Of a stretch of DNA of 64,000 bases, positions 45,901-54,412 are shown piece by piece. A program made the position numbers and the translations under genes. Source of the DNA: Rhodococcus rhodnii (GTDB taxonomy: Bacteria; Actinomycetota; Actinomycetes; Mycobacteriales; Pseudonocardiaceae); contig JOAA01000001.1 of NCBI GenBank assembly GCA_000720375.1, positions 310,001 through 374,000 of the forward strand, read 5' to 3'. The notes beneath the pieces are model-generated. The model worked only from the letters and a program-made list of their open reading frames with translations. It did not search any database and was not told the DNA's origin. Position 1 is the first letter of the stretch. The number at the start of each line of letters is the position of its first letter.

Positions 45901-46890
45901 GTCGAGGACCAGTTCGCTACCGAGCACGATGCTGCCGTCCAACACCACCACAAGGTGCGGGACATCGGGATCTGGCTCCGCGGCGCGGTTGAACCGAGCA
46001 CGGCCGGTCAGCTGGGCACCGAGCCACTCTTCGAGCGTGCCGAGCAAGGGATGAATGAGCCGCAGCCGTCCGGCGTGATCGACTTGGTCCGGGTGTTGGG
46101 CGTGCGGCAACCACTTCGCCCACGACCACCGTTCGCTGTCGGGCTGGTCGGTGCATACGACCACGCGCAAGTCTTGGGGTGAATGGAATGTGACCGCGTG
46201 TGCGATCAATGCGCGTACCAGTGCACGCGCCTGATCGCGATCACCGCTGATACCGATCGCGGCAAACCTGCGCAACGACAGCTCGACCGGCAGGTCCGGG
46301 ACGACCGAATGCGTTACCAGGAAACGCTTGAGCGCCAGCACGCACAGCGAGTCGAGGTCCTCGACCGGGCCTGACTCTCCGGGTTGGAGCTTGGTCGCCA
46401 GGTACTTCGCGCCCAGTGCAATGCGCACGACGCCGAAGTCGGGGTCATTGACCCGGCGTTCCCACAGGCGCGGCCCAGCCGCGACCGACCAGAGTTGTTC
46501 GGGCGGCGGCGAGTTCCACATGGCGGCCGCGCGCTGCGCCTCCGCGGCGCGGCGGACCTGCGCTCGGGTCCGTTCGAGGTAGCGCAAGTAGTCGCGGCGC
46601 TGCTGTTGAGCGTCACCCTTTTGGGTGGATCTGGCACGCAGCAGCGAACCGCCGACCATGGCCAGCGACGAGAACAAGAAGAACGATCCAGCGACGTAGG
46701 TGATCGGGTTCGGCGGCCCTGCGAAGAGATAGGCGACCGATCCCAGGCCGCTCAGCGCGGGCAACGCGGTCAGCCACGTGTTCCCAGTGTCTACTTTGAC
46801 CAGCTCAGGAGGAGGTTGCAGGGCTACGACGTTCTCCGGAACGGCCGGCCGTGGCGTCCTAGGTGGACGGCGGAACAAGGTCGTGGACAC
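42952..46890 (-). CDS. eccC: ESX secretion motor ATPase EccC (EccCa-EccCb fused)
   Basis: The 1312-residue FtsK/SpoIIIE-type motor powers ESX secretion. It has two N-terminal transmembrane helices (about 40-57 and 63-84, TYVAGSFFLFSSLAMVGG), a stalk, and three ATPase domains in order. The first has IIGATGSGKSELLRTLVLG (about 468-486) and VVVDEFSELL. The second has IVGRPGSGKSTLLRTLIAAL (about 821-840) and VFLVIDGWSTL. The third has LIGDAESGKTSTLRMV (about 1104-1119) and EIFVLVDDYDRV. All Walker motifs are present although the third is less canonical (AESGKT). Start GTG 46890 with GGGGAGA upstream. It is a single gene, unlike the split EccCa/EccCb of mycobacterial ESX-1. It is divergent from eccD and leads the minus-strand substrate operon. 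Confidence 0.95.
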   Translation of the reverse strand: MSTTLFRRPPRTPRPAVPENVVALQPPPELVKVDTGNTWLTALPALSGLGSVAYLFAGPPNPITYVAGSFFLFSSLAMVGGSLLRARSTQKGDAQQQRRDYLRYLERTRAQVRRAAEAQRAAAMWNSPPPEQLWSVAAGPRLWERRVNDPDFGVVRIALGAKYLATKLQPGESGPVEDLDSLCVLALKRFLVTHSVVPDLPVELSLRRFAAIGISGDRDQARALVRALIAHAVTFHSPQDLRVVVCTDQPDSERWSWAKWLPHAQHPDQVDHAGRLRLIHPLLGTLEEWLGAQLTGRARFNRAAEPDPDVPHLVVVLDGSIVLGSELVLDGLQAVTVVDLDGRASDLVTQHGMQLTVDDGRLDVRVGSQQDHLGTAASLAIPVAEALARQLSGYRLDVATAQSEDLSTVDQTLPGLLNVDDPGALDIETLWKPRPLKDRLRVPIGISADGTVLHLDIKESSDEGMGPHGLIIGATGSGKSELLRTLVLGMAATHPPVQLNMVLVDFKGGVTFAEMERLPHVAAVISNLERDLTMVDRMQEALSGELNRRQEVLRSAGNLVSMRDYEQARLRGVPLAPLPTLFVVVDEFSELLSQKPDFADLFAQIGRLGRALGVHLLLASQRLDEGRLRGLESHLSYRIGLRTFSEQESRAVLGVTDAAALPNAPGHGFLKDDASEPKLKRFRAAYVSGAYRGNEAEAAYVLAGAADIRRFPAGLLPVPAQVEVPEPVPDDIDATDRPSLLTVMVEQLAGKGSPARQVWLPPLDEPDTLDGLFPDLQVREGRGLGADPDSLPLRVRLGTVDRPYHQRRDPLTIALDGAGGHVAIVGRPGSGKSTLLRTLIAALALRHTPAEVQFYALDFSGTLFGMAGLPHVGRVAGRQEAEVVRRVVAEISGVVHDREVRFRELGVDSMADYRRMRAQGDVADDKFGDVFLVIDGWSTLCREYEDLEAAITALMGRSLSYGVHVAVTANRYLDLRLGLRDLVGTKLELKLGDSLDSEVDRKLQAAVPADRPGRGASPAKYHYLAAVPRIDGRRTAVDLSVGVADLVRRVSEAWTGPVAPPVRLLPQLVEFTDLPANGQGIALGLEGQRLEPLVFDLKQDRGLVLIGDAESGKTSTLRMVARQVVQNFEPHEAKLIIIDHKHTMVAEFGGESLLGYAATAQQTNEVIAGLVKGITDKRLPGPDVTPEQLRSRSWWTGPEIFVLVDDYDRVATVSNPLPQLVDFLPQAREIGLHLYIARRAGGAGKAMMMDPVLSAMRELGFPGVLLSASREEGALYGVQPRKQPPGRGTLVHHRLGMVPVQLARMDPVTIGN

Positions 46891-46969
46891 GGCAGATCTC
46901 CCCGCTCGCCAGGCTCACTGTGCGCGACTAGTCATAACCTTAGGGCTACCGTGGGTCAGGCGCGGGACG

Positions 46970-48379
46970 ATGGAGAGCACAGTGACGACCACAGTGACAA
47001 CCACAGTGACAACCACGCATCACTCGACTGGCGGATACTGCCGCATCAGGCTGGCCGGGTCACGCACACGCGTCGATCTCGCCGTTCCGTCGGGTGTTCC
47101 GCTGGCGGGGCTGCTGCCGACGCTGCTCAAACACGCGGTCGATGAGAAGGACGAGGGCGAAGCCGGTGGCTGGACGCTGAGCACAATGGACGGCGCCGCG
47201 CTCGATCCCGCGATCAGCCTGACCGCGTCCGGCGTGCGGGAAGGTGACTTGCTCGTCCTGCACCCGGCCGTCGACCGCAATCCGCCGCCGCTGTACGACG
47301 ATGTCGTCGAGGTCATCGGCGAGCACTCCGTCCAATCAGGATGGAGCACGCGGCAGACCAGGACGGCGTGCGCGGCGGTGATCATCGCGTGTGTCCTAGG
47401 TGGACTGGCCGCCGTAGCCGCCGGAAGTGGGACGCTGCCGGGCATACTCGCCGGGGTGGCGTGTGTTCTGCTCCTGCTCGGCGGAGGCGCGCTGTCGAGG
47501 GCGTTGGCCGACGTGCCAGCGGGAATTTTGGCCGCCACACTCGCGATTCCGGCGGGCGCGGTGTCCGCGGCGAGCCTGCTCGGTGGGACTTGGGGCGCCG
47601 GGCACGCGTTGCTCGCGTGTGCGGTCGTGTTGTTGGTGTCGGCGCTCGGGCCTGTCGTTGTCGGCGGTGGAGATGCGGTGTTCGCCGCCTTCACGATCGC
47701 TGGCGTGTTCGGCTGTCTCGGGAGCCTGATCGTGGTCCTCGACGCTGGATCGTCTGCTGCCGCCGCAGCAGTCGTCGCTCCGATCGCGCTCGCGGTCACG
47801 ACACTGATGCCCGTGCTGGCGCTGCGGATTTCCCGGTTCCCACGGCCCCACTTGCCGCGTACCGTCGACGATTTGGCGAACCTGCCGGGGCAGGTGGAGT
47901 TCGAAGTCGTGCAGTCCCGAGTTCGCCGGGCGCGGCTGATGTTGTCGGGTCTGGTGGCCGGCTGTCACACCGCTACTGCCGTCGGCATCGCGTTGCTCGC
48001 GGCAGCGGGTGACGCCTGGTCGTGGTCACTGGCGGGCGTGCTGTTCTTGCTGATGCTGTTGCGTGCCAGGCTTTTCCGGGAGATCCCTCAGGTCGCGTCG
48101 CCAATTCTCACGGCGACTCTCGCTTTGCTCACAGGCACCGCAGTCGCCGTTTCGCAGGCGTCGGGCAACAACACCATGCTCCTTGGTGTCGTGCTGCCGG
48201 TCCTCTTGGTCGGCGCGGCCATCGCCACTCTGGTCGGCCTTGCGAGCGGGCGGCATGCGCCTAATCCACGTACGGCCCGGTTGCTCGACATAATCGAGAC
48301 CACGTTGCTGCTGGCGGTGGTGCCGCTCGCGCTGGCCGTCTGGGGCATTTATCGAGTGTTGCTGGATTTGGGCGGATGA
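46970..48379 (+). CDS. eccD: ESX secretion integral membrane protein EccD
   Basis: EccD forms the membrane channel part of the ESX complex. It has an N-terminal ubiquitin-like domain (CRIRLAGSRTRVDLAVPSGV, GVREGDLLVLHPA) and then about eleven hydrophobic helices, ending with LLLAVVPLALAVWGIYRVLL. The ATG 46970 start gives 469 residues; GTG 46982, with GGAGAG just upstream, is an equally good start. The first codons are a threefold 12-bp repeat encoding VTTT units. The stop overlaps the mycP start by four bases. It is divergent from eccC, with about 80 bp between starts that must hold both promoters. Confidence 0.92.
   Translation: MESTVTTTVTTTVTTTHHSTGGYCRIRLAGSRTRVDLAVPSGVPLAGLLPTLLKHAVDEKDEGEAGGWTLSTMDGAALDPAISLTASGVREGDLLVLHPAVDRNPPPLYDDVVEVIGEHSVQSGWSTRQTRTACAAVIIACVLGGLAAVAAGSGTLPGILAGVACVLLLLGGGALSRALADVPAGILAATLAIPAGAVSAASLLGGTWGAGHALLACAVVLLVSALGPVVVGGGDAVFAAFTIAGVFGCLGSLIVVLDAGSSAAAAAVVAPIALAVTTLMPVLALRISRFPRPHLPRTVDDLANLPGQVEFEVVQSRVRRARLMLSGLVAGCHTATAVGIALLAAAGDAWSWSLAGVLFLLMLLRARLFREIPQVASPILTATLALLTGTAVAVSQASGNNTMLLGVVLPVLLVGAAIATLVGLASGRHAPNPRTARLLDIIETTLLLAVVPLALAVWGIYRVLLDLGG
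46982..47017 (+). repeat. Three 12-bp tandem repeats at the start of eccD
   Basis: Three copies of GTGACAACCACA (first copy GTGACGACCACA, last ending CACG) lie head to tail and encode (Val-Thr-Thr-Thr) three times. Each copy begins with a potential GTG start codon, so the copy number could change the N-terminus or start choice without shifting the frame. Confidence 0.7.
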
Positions 48380-49614
48380 CGTTCGCCCGGCTGACTTTTG
48401 TCGTGGCTCTGCTCGCCACGATCGTCGTGCTGCCTGGAACTGCGCTGGCGGCGTGCCGGCCGGATCCGGTGCCGGGACCTGCGCTTCCGAAGACCGCACC
48501 ACGTGACCCGGTGCTGGATCGGCTTGGTCTTGAACGAGTTTGGGAGATCTCGAAGGGCTCGGGAGTCACGGTCGCTGTCATTGATTCCGGTGTGGACGGT
48601 CGGCATCCCAAACTGAGCGGCGCGATGCTGCCTGGGCTTGAACTCTCGCCGGTGGCGGATCCCCGCGGGTTCACGAGCGCACCCGGTGGTGGCACAGAGG
48701 ACTGTGAAAACCACGGCACCGCGGTCGCGGCATTGATTGCCGGGAGCGACGCCGACGACGACCGTGTCATCGGGGTGGCACCGGCCGCCAAGATCGTGCC
48801 GATCCGCTTCACCGTACCGTTCCAGCAGGCGACCGACTCGATGATCGCCGAGGCGATCCGGCTGGGCGCGGAGCGGGCGCAGGTGCTCAACTTGTCCTTC
48901 GCGCTCCCGGTCGACAAGCCCGTGATCAAAGACGCGGTCGCTGCGGCGATCGCTCGCGGCGCGGTGGTGGTCGCGGCCGCCGGAAACGAACAACAGGACC
49001 AACCGGGCGTCACGTGGTATCCCGCCGCGTACGACGGTGTACTCGCTGTCGCGGCGGTGGACCAGCGTGGCCAGCCGTTGAAGGAGTCGAACCAGGGACA
49101 GTGGATCGACGTCGCCGCGCCGGGCAAGGAGCTGACCACGGCCTCGGCGGGTGGACGCGGATACGTCGCGGTGAGCGGCACCAGCTTCGCGACTGCGCTG
49201 GTCTCGGGCGTCGTCGCGCTCGTGCGGTCGAAGTACCCAGGCATGTCCGTCGCCGATGTGGTCACCCGGATCACCGCGACCGCGACACCTGTCGCAGGCC
49301 AGCGCACGGACCGGATCGGGGCGGGGGTGATCGACCCGTTCGCGGCATTGACCGCCGCGCTGCCCGCGGGGATGTCCTCGGTCGCGGCCGGATCTGTCGA
49401 GATTGTGCCACTTCCGCCCGGGAACACCGGTCCGGGCGGGGTCTTGCTGACCGCGCTGAGCTGGGCCGGCGCGATCACGGTTGCCGCTGTCGTGGCTTTG
49501 CTGGGCGGAATCGCCGTGCGCAGGGGGCTGCGCCGGGGCTGGCGCCCCGGCCCTCTTGAACAGCGGGAGGACGCGTCACCGCCAGCCCGCGCCACCGACG
49601 TGGAGCTGACTTAG
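48376..49614 (+). CDS. mycP: Mycosin, ESX subtilisin-like serine protease MycP
   Basis: Membrane-anchored S8 protease required for ESX function and complex stability in mycobacteria. 412 residues: signal peptide (FVVALLATIVVLPGTALA, about 8-25), catalytic triad Asp70 (VAVIDSGVDG), His113 (ENHGTAVAAL) and Ser270 (SGTSFATALVSG), oxyanion Asn in AAAGNEQQD, and a C-terminal transmembrane helix (LSWAGAITVAAVVALLGGIA) followed by a basic tail. All catalytic residues are intact. ATG 48376 overlaps the eccD stop (ATGA), so eccD and mycP are coupled. Domain order and length are typical for mycosins. Confidence 0.95.
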   Translation: MTFARLTFVVALLATIVVLPGTALAACRPDPVPGPALPKTAPRDPVLDRLGLERVWEISKGSGVTVAVIDSGVDGRHPKLSGAMLPGLELSPVADPRGFTSAPGGGTEDCENHGTAVAALIAGSDADDDRVIGVAPAAKIVPIRFTVPFQQATDSMIAEAIRLGAERAQVLNLSFALPVDKPVIKDAVAAAIARGAVVVAAAGNEQQDQPGVTWYPAAYDGVLAVAAVDQRGQPLKESNQGQWIDVAAPGKELTTASAGGRGYVAVSGTSFATALVSGVVALVRSKYPGMSVADVVTRITATATPVAGQRTDRIGAGVIDPFAALTAALPAGMSSVAAGSVEIVPLPPGNTGPGGVLLTALSWAGAITVAAVVALLGGIAVRRGLRRGWRPGPLEQREDASPPARATDVELT

Positions 49615-49629
49615 CAGTACATTTGTGCC

Positions 49630-50823
49630 ATGCGGAGCCAGAAGATCGAGTTCACCGGGTCGCAGGGCGAGCAGCTGGCCGCCCGGCTCGAACTGCCCGA
49701 CGGGGACATCTGGACGTACGCGCTGTTCGCGCACTGCTTCACGTGCGGCAAGGACGTGGTCGCGGCCAGCCGGATTTCGAGGGTGCTGACCGACTTCGGC
49801 ATCGCCGTACTGCGATTCGACTTCACCGGACTGGGCGGATCGGCCGGAGACTTCGGCAACACGAACTTCTCGTCCAATATCGACGACCTGGTCCTCGCCG
49901 CAGACCACCTGCGAGCCCAGTTCGGCGCCCCTACCGTCCTCATCGGACACTCGCTCGGCGGCGCCGCGGTCATCGCGGCAGCGCATCGAATCCCCGAAGT
50001 CCGCGCGGTGGCAACCATCGGCGCCCCAGCGGATCCCGCGCACGTCGTGCACCTACTCGGCTCCGCGCACGAGGAGATCGTCGACAAAGGCAAGGCCGAC
50101 GTGGTGCTGGCCGGCCGGACGTTCTGTATTCGCAAGCAGTTCCTCGACGACATCGCCGAACAGCCGCAGGCCGAGCGAATTCGTAACCTCAAGGCGGCAT
50201 TGCTCGTGATGCACTCGCCGACCGACGAGTACGTCGGAATCGAGAACGCCAGGCGCATCTTCGACACGGCGCACCATCCTAAGTCGTTCGTTAGCCTCGA
50301 CGGCGCCAATCACCTGCTCACCAAACGAGAAGACGCCGACTACGTCGCAAACGTCCTCGCCACCTGGGTCACCCGCTACGCCGTCAAATCCTCACAACCT
50401 GAGGAGGGCAGGGTCGTCGTCGCCGAAAACGGTGATGGCCCGTTCGGTCAACGCGTCACCGTGGGCCGTCACGTTCTCACGGCGGATGAGCCTATGCCGG
50501 TAGGCAATGACAGCGGACCGACCCCGTACGACTTGCTTCTCGCCGCGCTTGGTGCGTGCACTTCGATGACGCTCCGGATGTACGCCGACCGCAAGCAATG
50601 GCCGCTCAAGCAGGTGTCAGTGCACTTGCATCATTCCCGCATCCACGCCGAGGACTGCGCCGATTGCGAGACCAAGGCGGGCATGCTCGACCGTATTGAC
50701 CGCCGGATCCACCTCGACGGCGACCTCACGGCCGAACAACGCCAGCGCCTGCTGGAGATCGCCGACAAGTGCCCAGTCCACCGAACCCTGCACTCCGAGA
50801 TCGAGATCCGCACGACTACGTGA
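49630..50823 (+). CDS. Alpha/beta hydrolase-OsmC fusion protein
   Basis: Bifunctional cytoplasmic protein of 397 residues. The N-terminal alpha/beta hydrolase (about 1-255) has the nucleophile elbow GHSLGGAAV, an acid in [12 protein letters not shown] and His in LDGANHLL. The C-terminal OsmC/Ohr domain (about 270-397) has the two redox cysteines in [15 protein letters not shown] and [15 protein letters not shown], and thus probably reduces organic hydroperoxides. This fusion is a known architecture in actinobacteria. ATG 49630 lies 15 bp after mycP, so it may be read with it, but no ESX function is known for this family. Confidence 0.9.
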   Translation: MRSQKIEFTGSQGEQLAARLELPDGDIWTYALFAHCFTCGKDVVAASRISRVLTDFGIAVLRFDFTGLGGSAGDFGNTNFSSNIDDLVLAADHLRAQFGAPTVLIGHSLGGAAVIAAAHRIPEVRAVATIGAPADPAHVVHLLGSAHEEIVDKGKADVVLAGRTFCIRKQFLDDIAEQPQAERIRNLKAALLVMHSPTDEYVGIENARRIFDTAHHPKSFVSLDGANHLLTKREDADYVANVLATWVTRYAVKSSQPEEGRVVVAENGDGPFGQRVTVGRHVLTADEPMPVGNDSGPTPYDLLLAALGACTSMTLRMYADRKQWPLKQVSVHLHHSRIHAEDCADCETKAGMLDRIDRRIHLDGDLTAEQRQRLLEIADKCPVHRTLHSEIEIRTTT

Positions 50824-51395
50824 GACGAGCCCGGTCAAGCACCTCCTCAAGACGAAGCGGACTAGCTGGATGGTGCGTCAGGCAGAGCGGCGTCGCGACC
50901 TGACGGAAGCCGAAAGCCTCGCCCGAGACATAGAACTGACCGCGTTCCGGCCGGGAGATGTCGGCGACGGTGTTGCCCTTCGCCCTGGCCATGTCGTTGG
51001 CTGCGGCGATCTGCGTCAGGCTGTTGAGACGACCGAAGAACTGCGTCATCGCGTTGCCGACGACCTGGTTGTGCAAGCCCTTCGGCGCTTTGCGTGGCGA
51101 ACAGGCCGAGGCCGTACTTGCGGGCCTGCGACGCCAGCACGATGGTACTGCGCGTGCTGGCCGTGAGGGTTCCAGCCGCGGCCATGGTCTGGGCTTCGTC
51201 CATCACGAACAGCGCGCCGAGCGGGCGATCCCCCGCCGGGTTGCGCTTGATCCAAGCGAACAACTCCATCTGCAACTGGTTGACGAAGTTCTGTCGTTGT
51301 TCCTCTGAAGGCAGGCCGACGAAACTGATCACCGAGACCCTGACGACTTTGCCGGCCCGTGGCGTGATCAGCTCAGGTACAAGTCACTCGGCGGT
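50816..51395 (-). pseudogene. C-terminal remnant of a HerA-like ATPase gene
   Basis: Two minus-strand frames give a continuous HerA/FtsK-like C-terminal half: PRAGKVVRVSVISFVGL, GALFVMDEAQTMAAAGTL (Walker B), IVLASQARKYGLGLFATQ, then, in the next frame, PKGLHNQVVGNAMTQFFGRL and ANDMARAKGNTVADISRPER ending in [11 protein letters not shown]. The frame changes at the TTT (AAA) at 51089-51091, one base too many, and a codon seems lost nearby. The Walker A half is absent; the sequence is joined at about 51395 to an unrelated regulator remnant. Non-functional. Confidence 0.72.
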
Positions 51396-51399
51396 CAGG

Positions 51400-51543
51400 T
51401 CCAGCGGTTCCGAGGAGCACCGGGCAGTTCACGCCGCGCTCGTGTCCGGCGACCCCGACGCCGCCACGGCACGGATGCGTGAGCACATCGAGAACGCCAA
51501 GACACGCGTGCTCAACGACCGAAAAGCGGTCATGAACGGCTGA
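51400..51543 (+). pseudogene. C-terminal remnant of a GntR/FadR-type regulator
   Basis: About 45 codons ending at TGA 51541-51543 resemble the end of an FCD-domain GntR regulator: EEHRAVHAALVSGDPDAATA then RMREHIENAKTRVLNDR. The DNA-binding domain and most of the FCD domain are absent, replaced by the HerA-like fragment on the other strand. The fragment overlaps the end of the convergent PEP-mutase-family gene by 14 bp, suggesting the regulator once stood beside it. Confidence 0.6.
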
Positions 51544-52366
51544 ACATGGCAGTGATGTCGGCGTACGCGATCGCATCGGCGGTGAAGCCGAACGTGCCGT
51601 GCTCCTTGAGCTCGCGGGCGGCCGTGATGAAGCTGCCGAGCGCGGTGCGGGACAGCGTGCTGCCCAGGCTGACCCGGCGGACGCCGAGTTCTTCCAATTC
51701 GGACAGTGGGATCGGTTCGCCGGACAGGCCCATGACCACGTTCACCGGGCGGTCGACCGCGCTCACCACGGCACGGATCTCGTCCTTTGTGGTCAGCCCC
51801 GGCGCGTAAAGGCAGTCCGCGCCCGCTTCCTGGTACGCCTGCAACCTGCGGATCGTGTCATCAAGGTCGGGATGGCCCATCAGATAGTTGTCACAGCGAG
51901 CGGTGAGCAGGAACTTGAACGGCAACGTCCGCGCCGCGTCGACCGCTGCCCTGATTCGCGCGGCGGCGATGTCGATGTCGTAACGGTCGCCCGCCGCCAC
52001 CCGGCCACGGCCGTAGCCGCGGTCCTCAATGGATCCGCCGACAATGCCGGTTCCTGCAGCCGTCAGGATGAACTCGCCGACCGCGTCCGGGTCGTCGGCG
52101 AAGCCTTCCTCCAGGTCGGCACTCACTGGCAACTCGGTGGCGCCGGCGATGGACCGCACGTAGGCCAGCATTTCTTCCTTGTCGGTCGCCCCGTCCCGGC
52201 GGCCGAGCGAGAAGGCGAACCCGGCGCCTGTGGTCGCCAGCGCCTCGAAGCCGATGTGCTCGAGGATCCGGCTGGTTCCGACGTCCCACGGGTTGGGAAT
52301 GATGAAGGCTTGCTCGCGTTCGTGCAGGTCGGCGAAGGCGGCGGCTTTTTCCTGCTGAGTGGTCAC
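51530..52366 (-). CDS. Isocitrate lyase/PEP mutase family protein
   Basis: TIM-barrel C-C bond lyase or mutase of the isocitrate lyase/phosphoenolpyruvate mutase superfamily, about 278 residues. Typical elements are FIIPNPWDVGTSRILEHIGF, the GFEALATTGAG strand, PVSADLEEGFADDPDAV (metal-binding Asp/Glu), GGSIEDRGYG, LTARCDNYLMG and GADCLYAPGL. The start is GTG 52366 (VTTQQEKAAAF) with AGGGTGG upstream; longer forms to 52450 are not supported. The lysine-cysteine loop of true isocitrate lyase is missing, so this is the small carboxyphosphonate/2-methylisocitrate-lyase-like branch of unknown substrate. It separates the two parts of the ESX region. Confidence 0.87.
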   Translation of the reverse strand: MTTQQEKAAAFADLHEREQAFIIPNPWDVGTSRILEHIGFEALATTGAGFAFSLGRRDGATDKEEMLAYVRSIAGATELPVSADLEEGFADDPDAVGEFILTAAGTGIVGGSIEDRGYGRGRVAAGDRYDIDIAAARIRAAVDAARTLPFKFLLTARCDNYLMGHPDLDDTIRRLQAYQEAGADCLYAPGLTTKDEIRAVVSAVDRPVNVVMGLSGEPIPLSELEELGVRRVSLGSTLSRTALGSFITAARELKEHGTFGFTADAIAYADITAMFSRS

Positions 52367-52607
52367 GCCACCCTGGGTACACCTGCCCACTGACAATTCT
52401 CCGACAACCGCCACTTCATCCACCGGTGAAACCACCTGGTCAGCATCCATTCGGCGGTTGCGTACCGGCCAGTAGGCCCATCGTCACCCCCTGCCATCTG
52501 GTAGAACAAGCACCCGTTACGGGCGGAACTCCGATGGAACCGCGGCCAGGCGGTGTGCGTCGGAGCACATGCACGGGGCATTCGATTCGACTGGGGTGAG
52601 GGCCGCC

Positions 52608-53021
52608 ATGCCCAACGGGTTTGGAACCGTTCCCGAGGAACTGCGGAACGCGGCGAACAAGATCGGTGACGTCGTCAGCAAAGTGGCGGGCGCCGTCTGG
52701 CAGCCACCGAGTGGCGACTACGGCCACCAAGGCGTCCAGGCGGGCTGGTCGGTGTTCATCGAGGAGATGAAGAAGAACATCGACGGCCTGCGGGAGAAGG
52801 CCGACGGCCACGGCAGCGGCCTGATCACCGCCGCGACGTCCTATTTGGAGAGAGAAACCGGAGTCGGCGACCTGCTCGGCAAGGCGGGTGAGTTCCTCGG
52901 TGACACCGGGTCCGGGCTCACCGGCGGCGCGGTCGGCATCGCCCCCAGCATCTCCTCGCGGCTCAACCCTGAGTCGGCCCCGGGCATCGGCCCGGCCGGA
53001 CCCGGACGGATGGTGTTCTGA
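52608..53021 (+). CDS. WXG100-like protein opening the second ESX operon
   Basis: About 137 residues from ATG 52608 (MPNGFGTVPEELRNAANKIG). The N-terminal 80 residues are helical with a central break (WQPPSGDYGHQGVQAGWSVF) resembling ESX-secreted proteins of WXG100 size; the C-terminal part is Gly/Pro-rich (GKAGEFLGDTGSGLTGGAVG). No signal peptide. Its stop overlaps the start of the 456-residue protein by one base (TGATG), so the two are co-translated, as expected for a secreted pair. Confidence 0.78.
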   Translation: MPNGFGTVPEELRNAANKIGDVVSKVAGAVWQPPSGDYGHQGVQAGWSVFIEEMKKNIDGLREKADGHGSGLITAATSYLERETGVGDLLGKAGEFLGDTGSGLTGGAVGIAPSISSRLNPESAPGIGPAGPGRMVF

Positions 53022-54391
53022 TGGCCGCCGAACTCGGTCAGACGATGGATCCCCGTGAACTCATCCCGGGGATGCCCGAGGCGATCTCCAGCGACCTCAA
53101 GGCCCTTGTCGAGAACGTCAAGCAGGTCGCGACGGTCGGCCGCGACCTCGGCGGCGTCGACGTGGTGGAGTGGACCGGCGACGCCGCGTCCTCGTTCCTG
53201 GAGATGTTCGGCCAGGAACCGCCGAAGTGGATGCAGGCGGTTGAGGACATGGGCATCGGCGGCGAGGCCCTCGCCGACTTCGGTGACACGCTGACCTGGG
53301 CGCAAGGCGAGGCCCAGAAGGCGATCGAGATGTACACCGAGGCGATGGCCGCGTCCCGCGCCTTCGCCGCGCAGGCCCTGGAGACGGTCCAGCAGGGTGG
53401 CATCGTCACCCAGGTCACCGACCCGGCCGCGGCGGCGTTCCAGAACGCGCAGACCGTGCTGCAGAACGCGCGTGACCAGCTCGCCTCGGCGGGCGGCACG
53501 ATCGCCCAGATGTTCGGCATGCAGCCGGACGGCGAAGGCAAATACACGGCGCAGGGCCCGGAGCGTGGTTTCGGCGTCGACGGCCACAACCCCAACAAGC
53601 CAGGGTGGCACCGCGGACCGGGCGGCAAGAGCTACAACCGGGAGTTCGGCAGCCAGAACCAGGGCAACCTGGGCGACATGATCGGCGGCGCCATGCAGGG
53701 CGTGCTGAAGTCGCTCGGCATCGAGATCCCCGAGGGCGAGTGGAAAGCCGCGGCCGAGGCCAAGGTCTGGGGCGCGGAGGCGGAAGGCAAGTTCGATTCG
53801 GGCTTCTTCAGCGGCGAGGGCAAGGCCAGCATCGACACCATCGGCGCCGGGGCGGAGGCCCACGCCAAGTGGGGTCCCGACGGCCTGAACGCGGGTGCGA
53901 GCGCCGAGGCGTACCTGGCCAAGGCGGAGGCCGAGGGCAAGCTCAACTTCGGCGACCACGCCAGCGTGTCCGGCAAGGGCGAGGTCTTCGTCGGCGCGAA
54001 GGCCGAAGCCGAGGCCAACATCGGCTGGGGCGGCGCGGACGTCAGCGCCGGCGCGTTCGCCGGTGCCCGGGCCGAAGGCGAGGTCGGCGCCGAGGTCGGC
54101 GGTGTCGGCGCCGGTGTCCAGGGCGAGGTGTGGGCCGGTGCCGGTATCGAGGCCGACGCTCAGCTGGGCATGGGTGACGACGGCAAGTTCCACGTCGGCG
54201 GTTCGTTCGGCATCGGTCTCGGGTACGGCGGCAAGGTCGGCTTCGACGTCTCGGTCGACCCGGGCAAGGTCGTGGACACGGTCGGCGATGTGGCCGGGGC
54301 GGTCGGCAACGGCATCAGCAGCGCGGGCAAGGCCCTCGACCAAGGAGTCAGCAACGTCGCCGGTGGCGTCAAGGACTTCTTCGGACTGTAA
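53021..54391 (+). CDS. ESX-type secreted protein with Ala/Gly-alternating C-terminal domain
   Basis: 456 residues, no signal peptide. The N-terminal 180 residues form a WXG-like helical module (VEWTGDAASSFLEMFGQEPP, with WTG at about 50) similar to type VII targeting domains. A linker (GPERGFGVDGHNPNKPGWHR) leads to a region of about 170 residues (240-410) in which small residues alternate with polar ones (AEAHAKWGPDGLNAGASAEA, KAEAEANIGWGGADVSAGAF). The pattern suggests successive beta-strands, either a beta-barrel or a beta-solenoid. A short helical tail (VGDVAGAVGNGISSAGKALD) ends the protein. A secreted pore or surface-coat protein is possible. Its function is not known. It is coupled to the WXG-like gene upstream. 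Confidence 0.75.
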   Translation: MAAELGQTMDPRELIPGMPEAISSDLKALVENVKQVATVGRDLGGVDVVEWTGDAASSFLEMFGQEPPKWMQAVEDMGIGGEALADFGDTLTWAQGEAQKAIEMYTEAMAASRAFAAQALETVQQGGIVTQVTDPAAAAFQNAQTVLQNARDQLASAGGTIAQMFGMQPDGEGKYTAQGPERGFGVDGHNPNKPGWHRGPGGKSYNREFGSQNQGNLGDMIGGAMQGVLKSLGIEIPEGEWKAAAEAKVWGAEAEGKFDSGFFSGEGKASIDTIGAGAEAHAKWGPDGLNAGASAEAYLAKAEAEGKLNFGDHASVSGKGEVFVGAKAEAEANIGWGGADVSAGAFAGARAEGEVGAEVGGVGAGVQGEVWAGAGIEADAQLGMGDDGKFHVGGSFGIGLGYGGKVGFDVSVDPGKVVDTVGDVAGAVGNGISSAGKALDQGVSNVAGGVKDFFGL

Positions 54392-54412
54392 AGCGGATGG
54401 AGATTCAACCGA

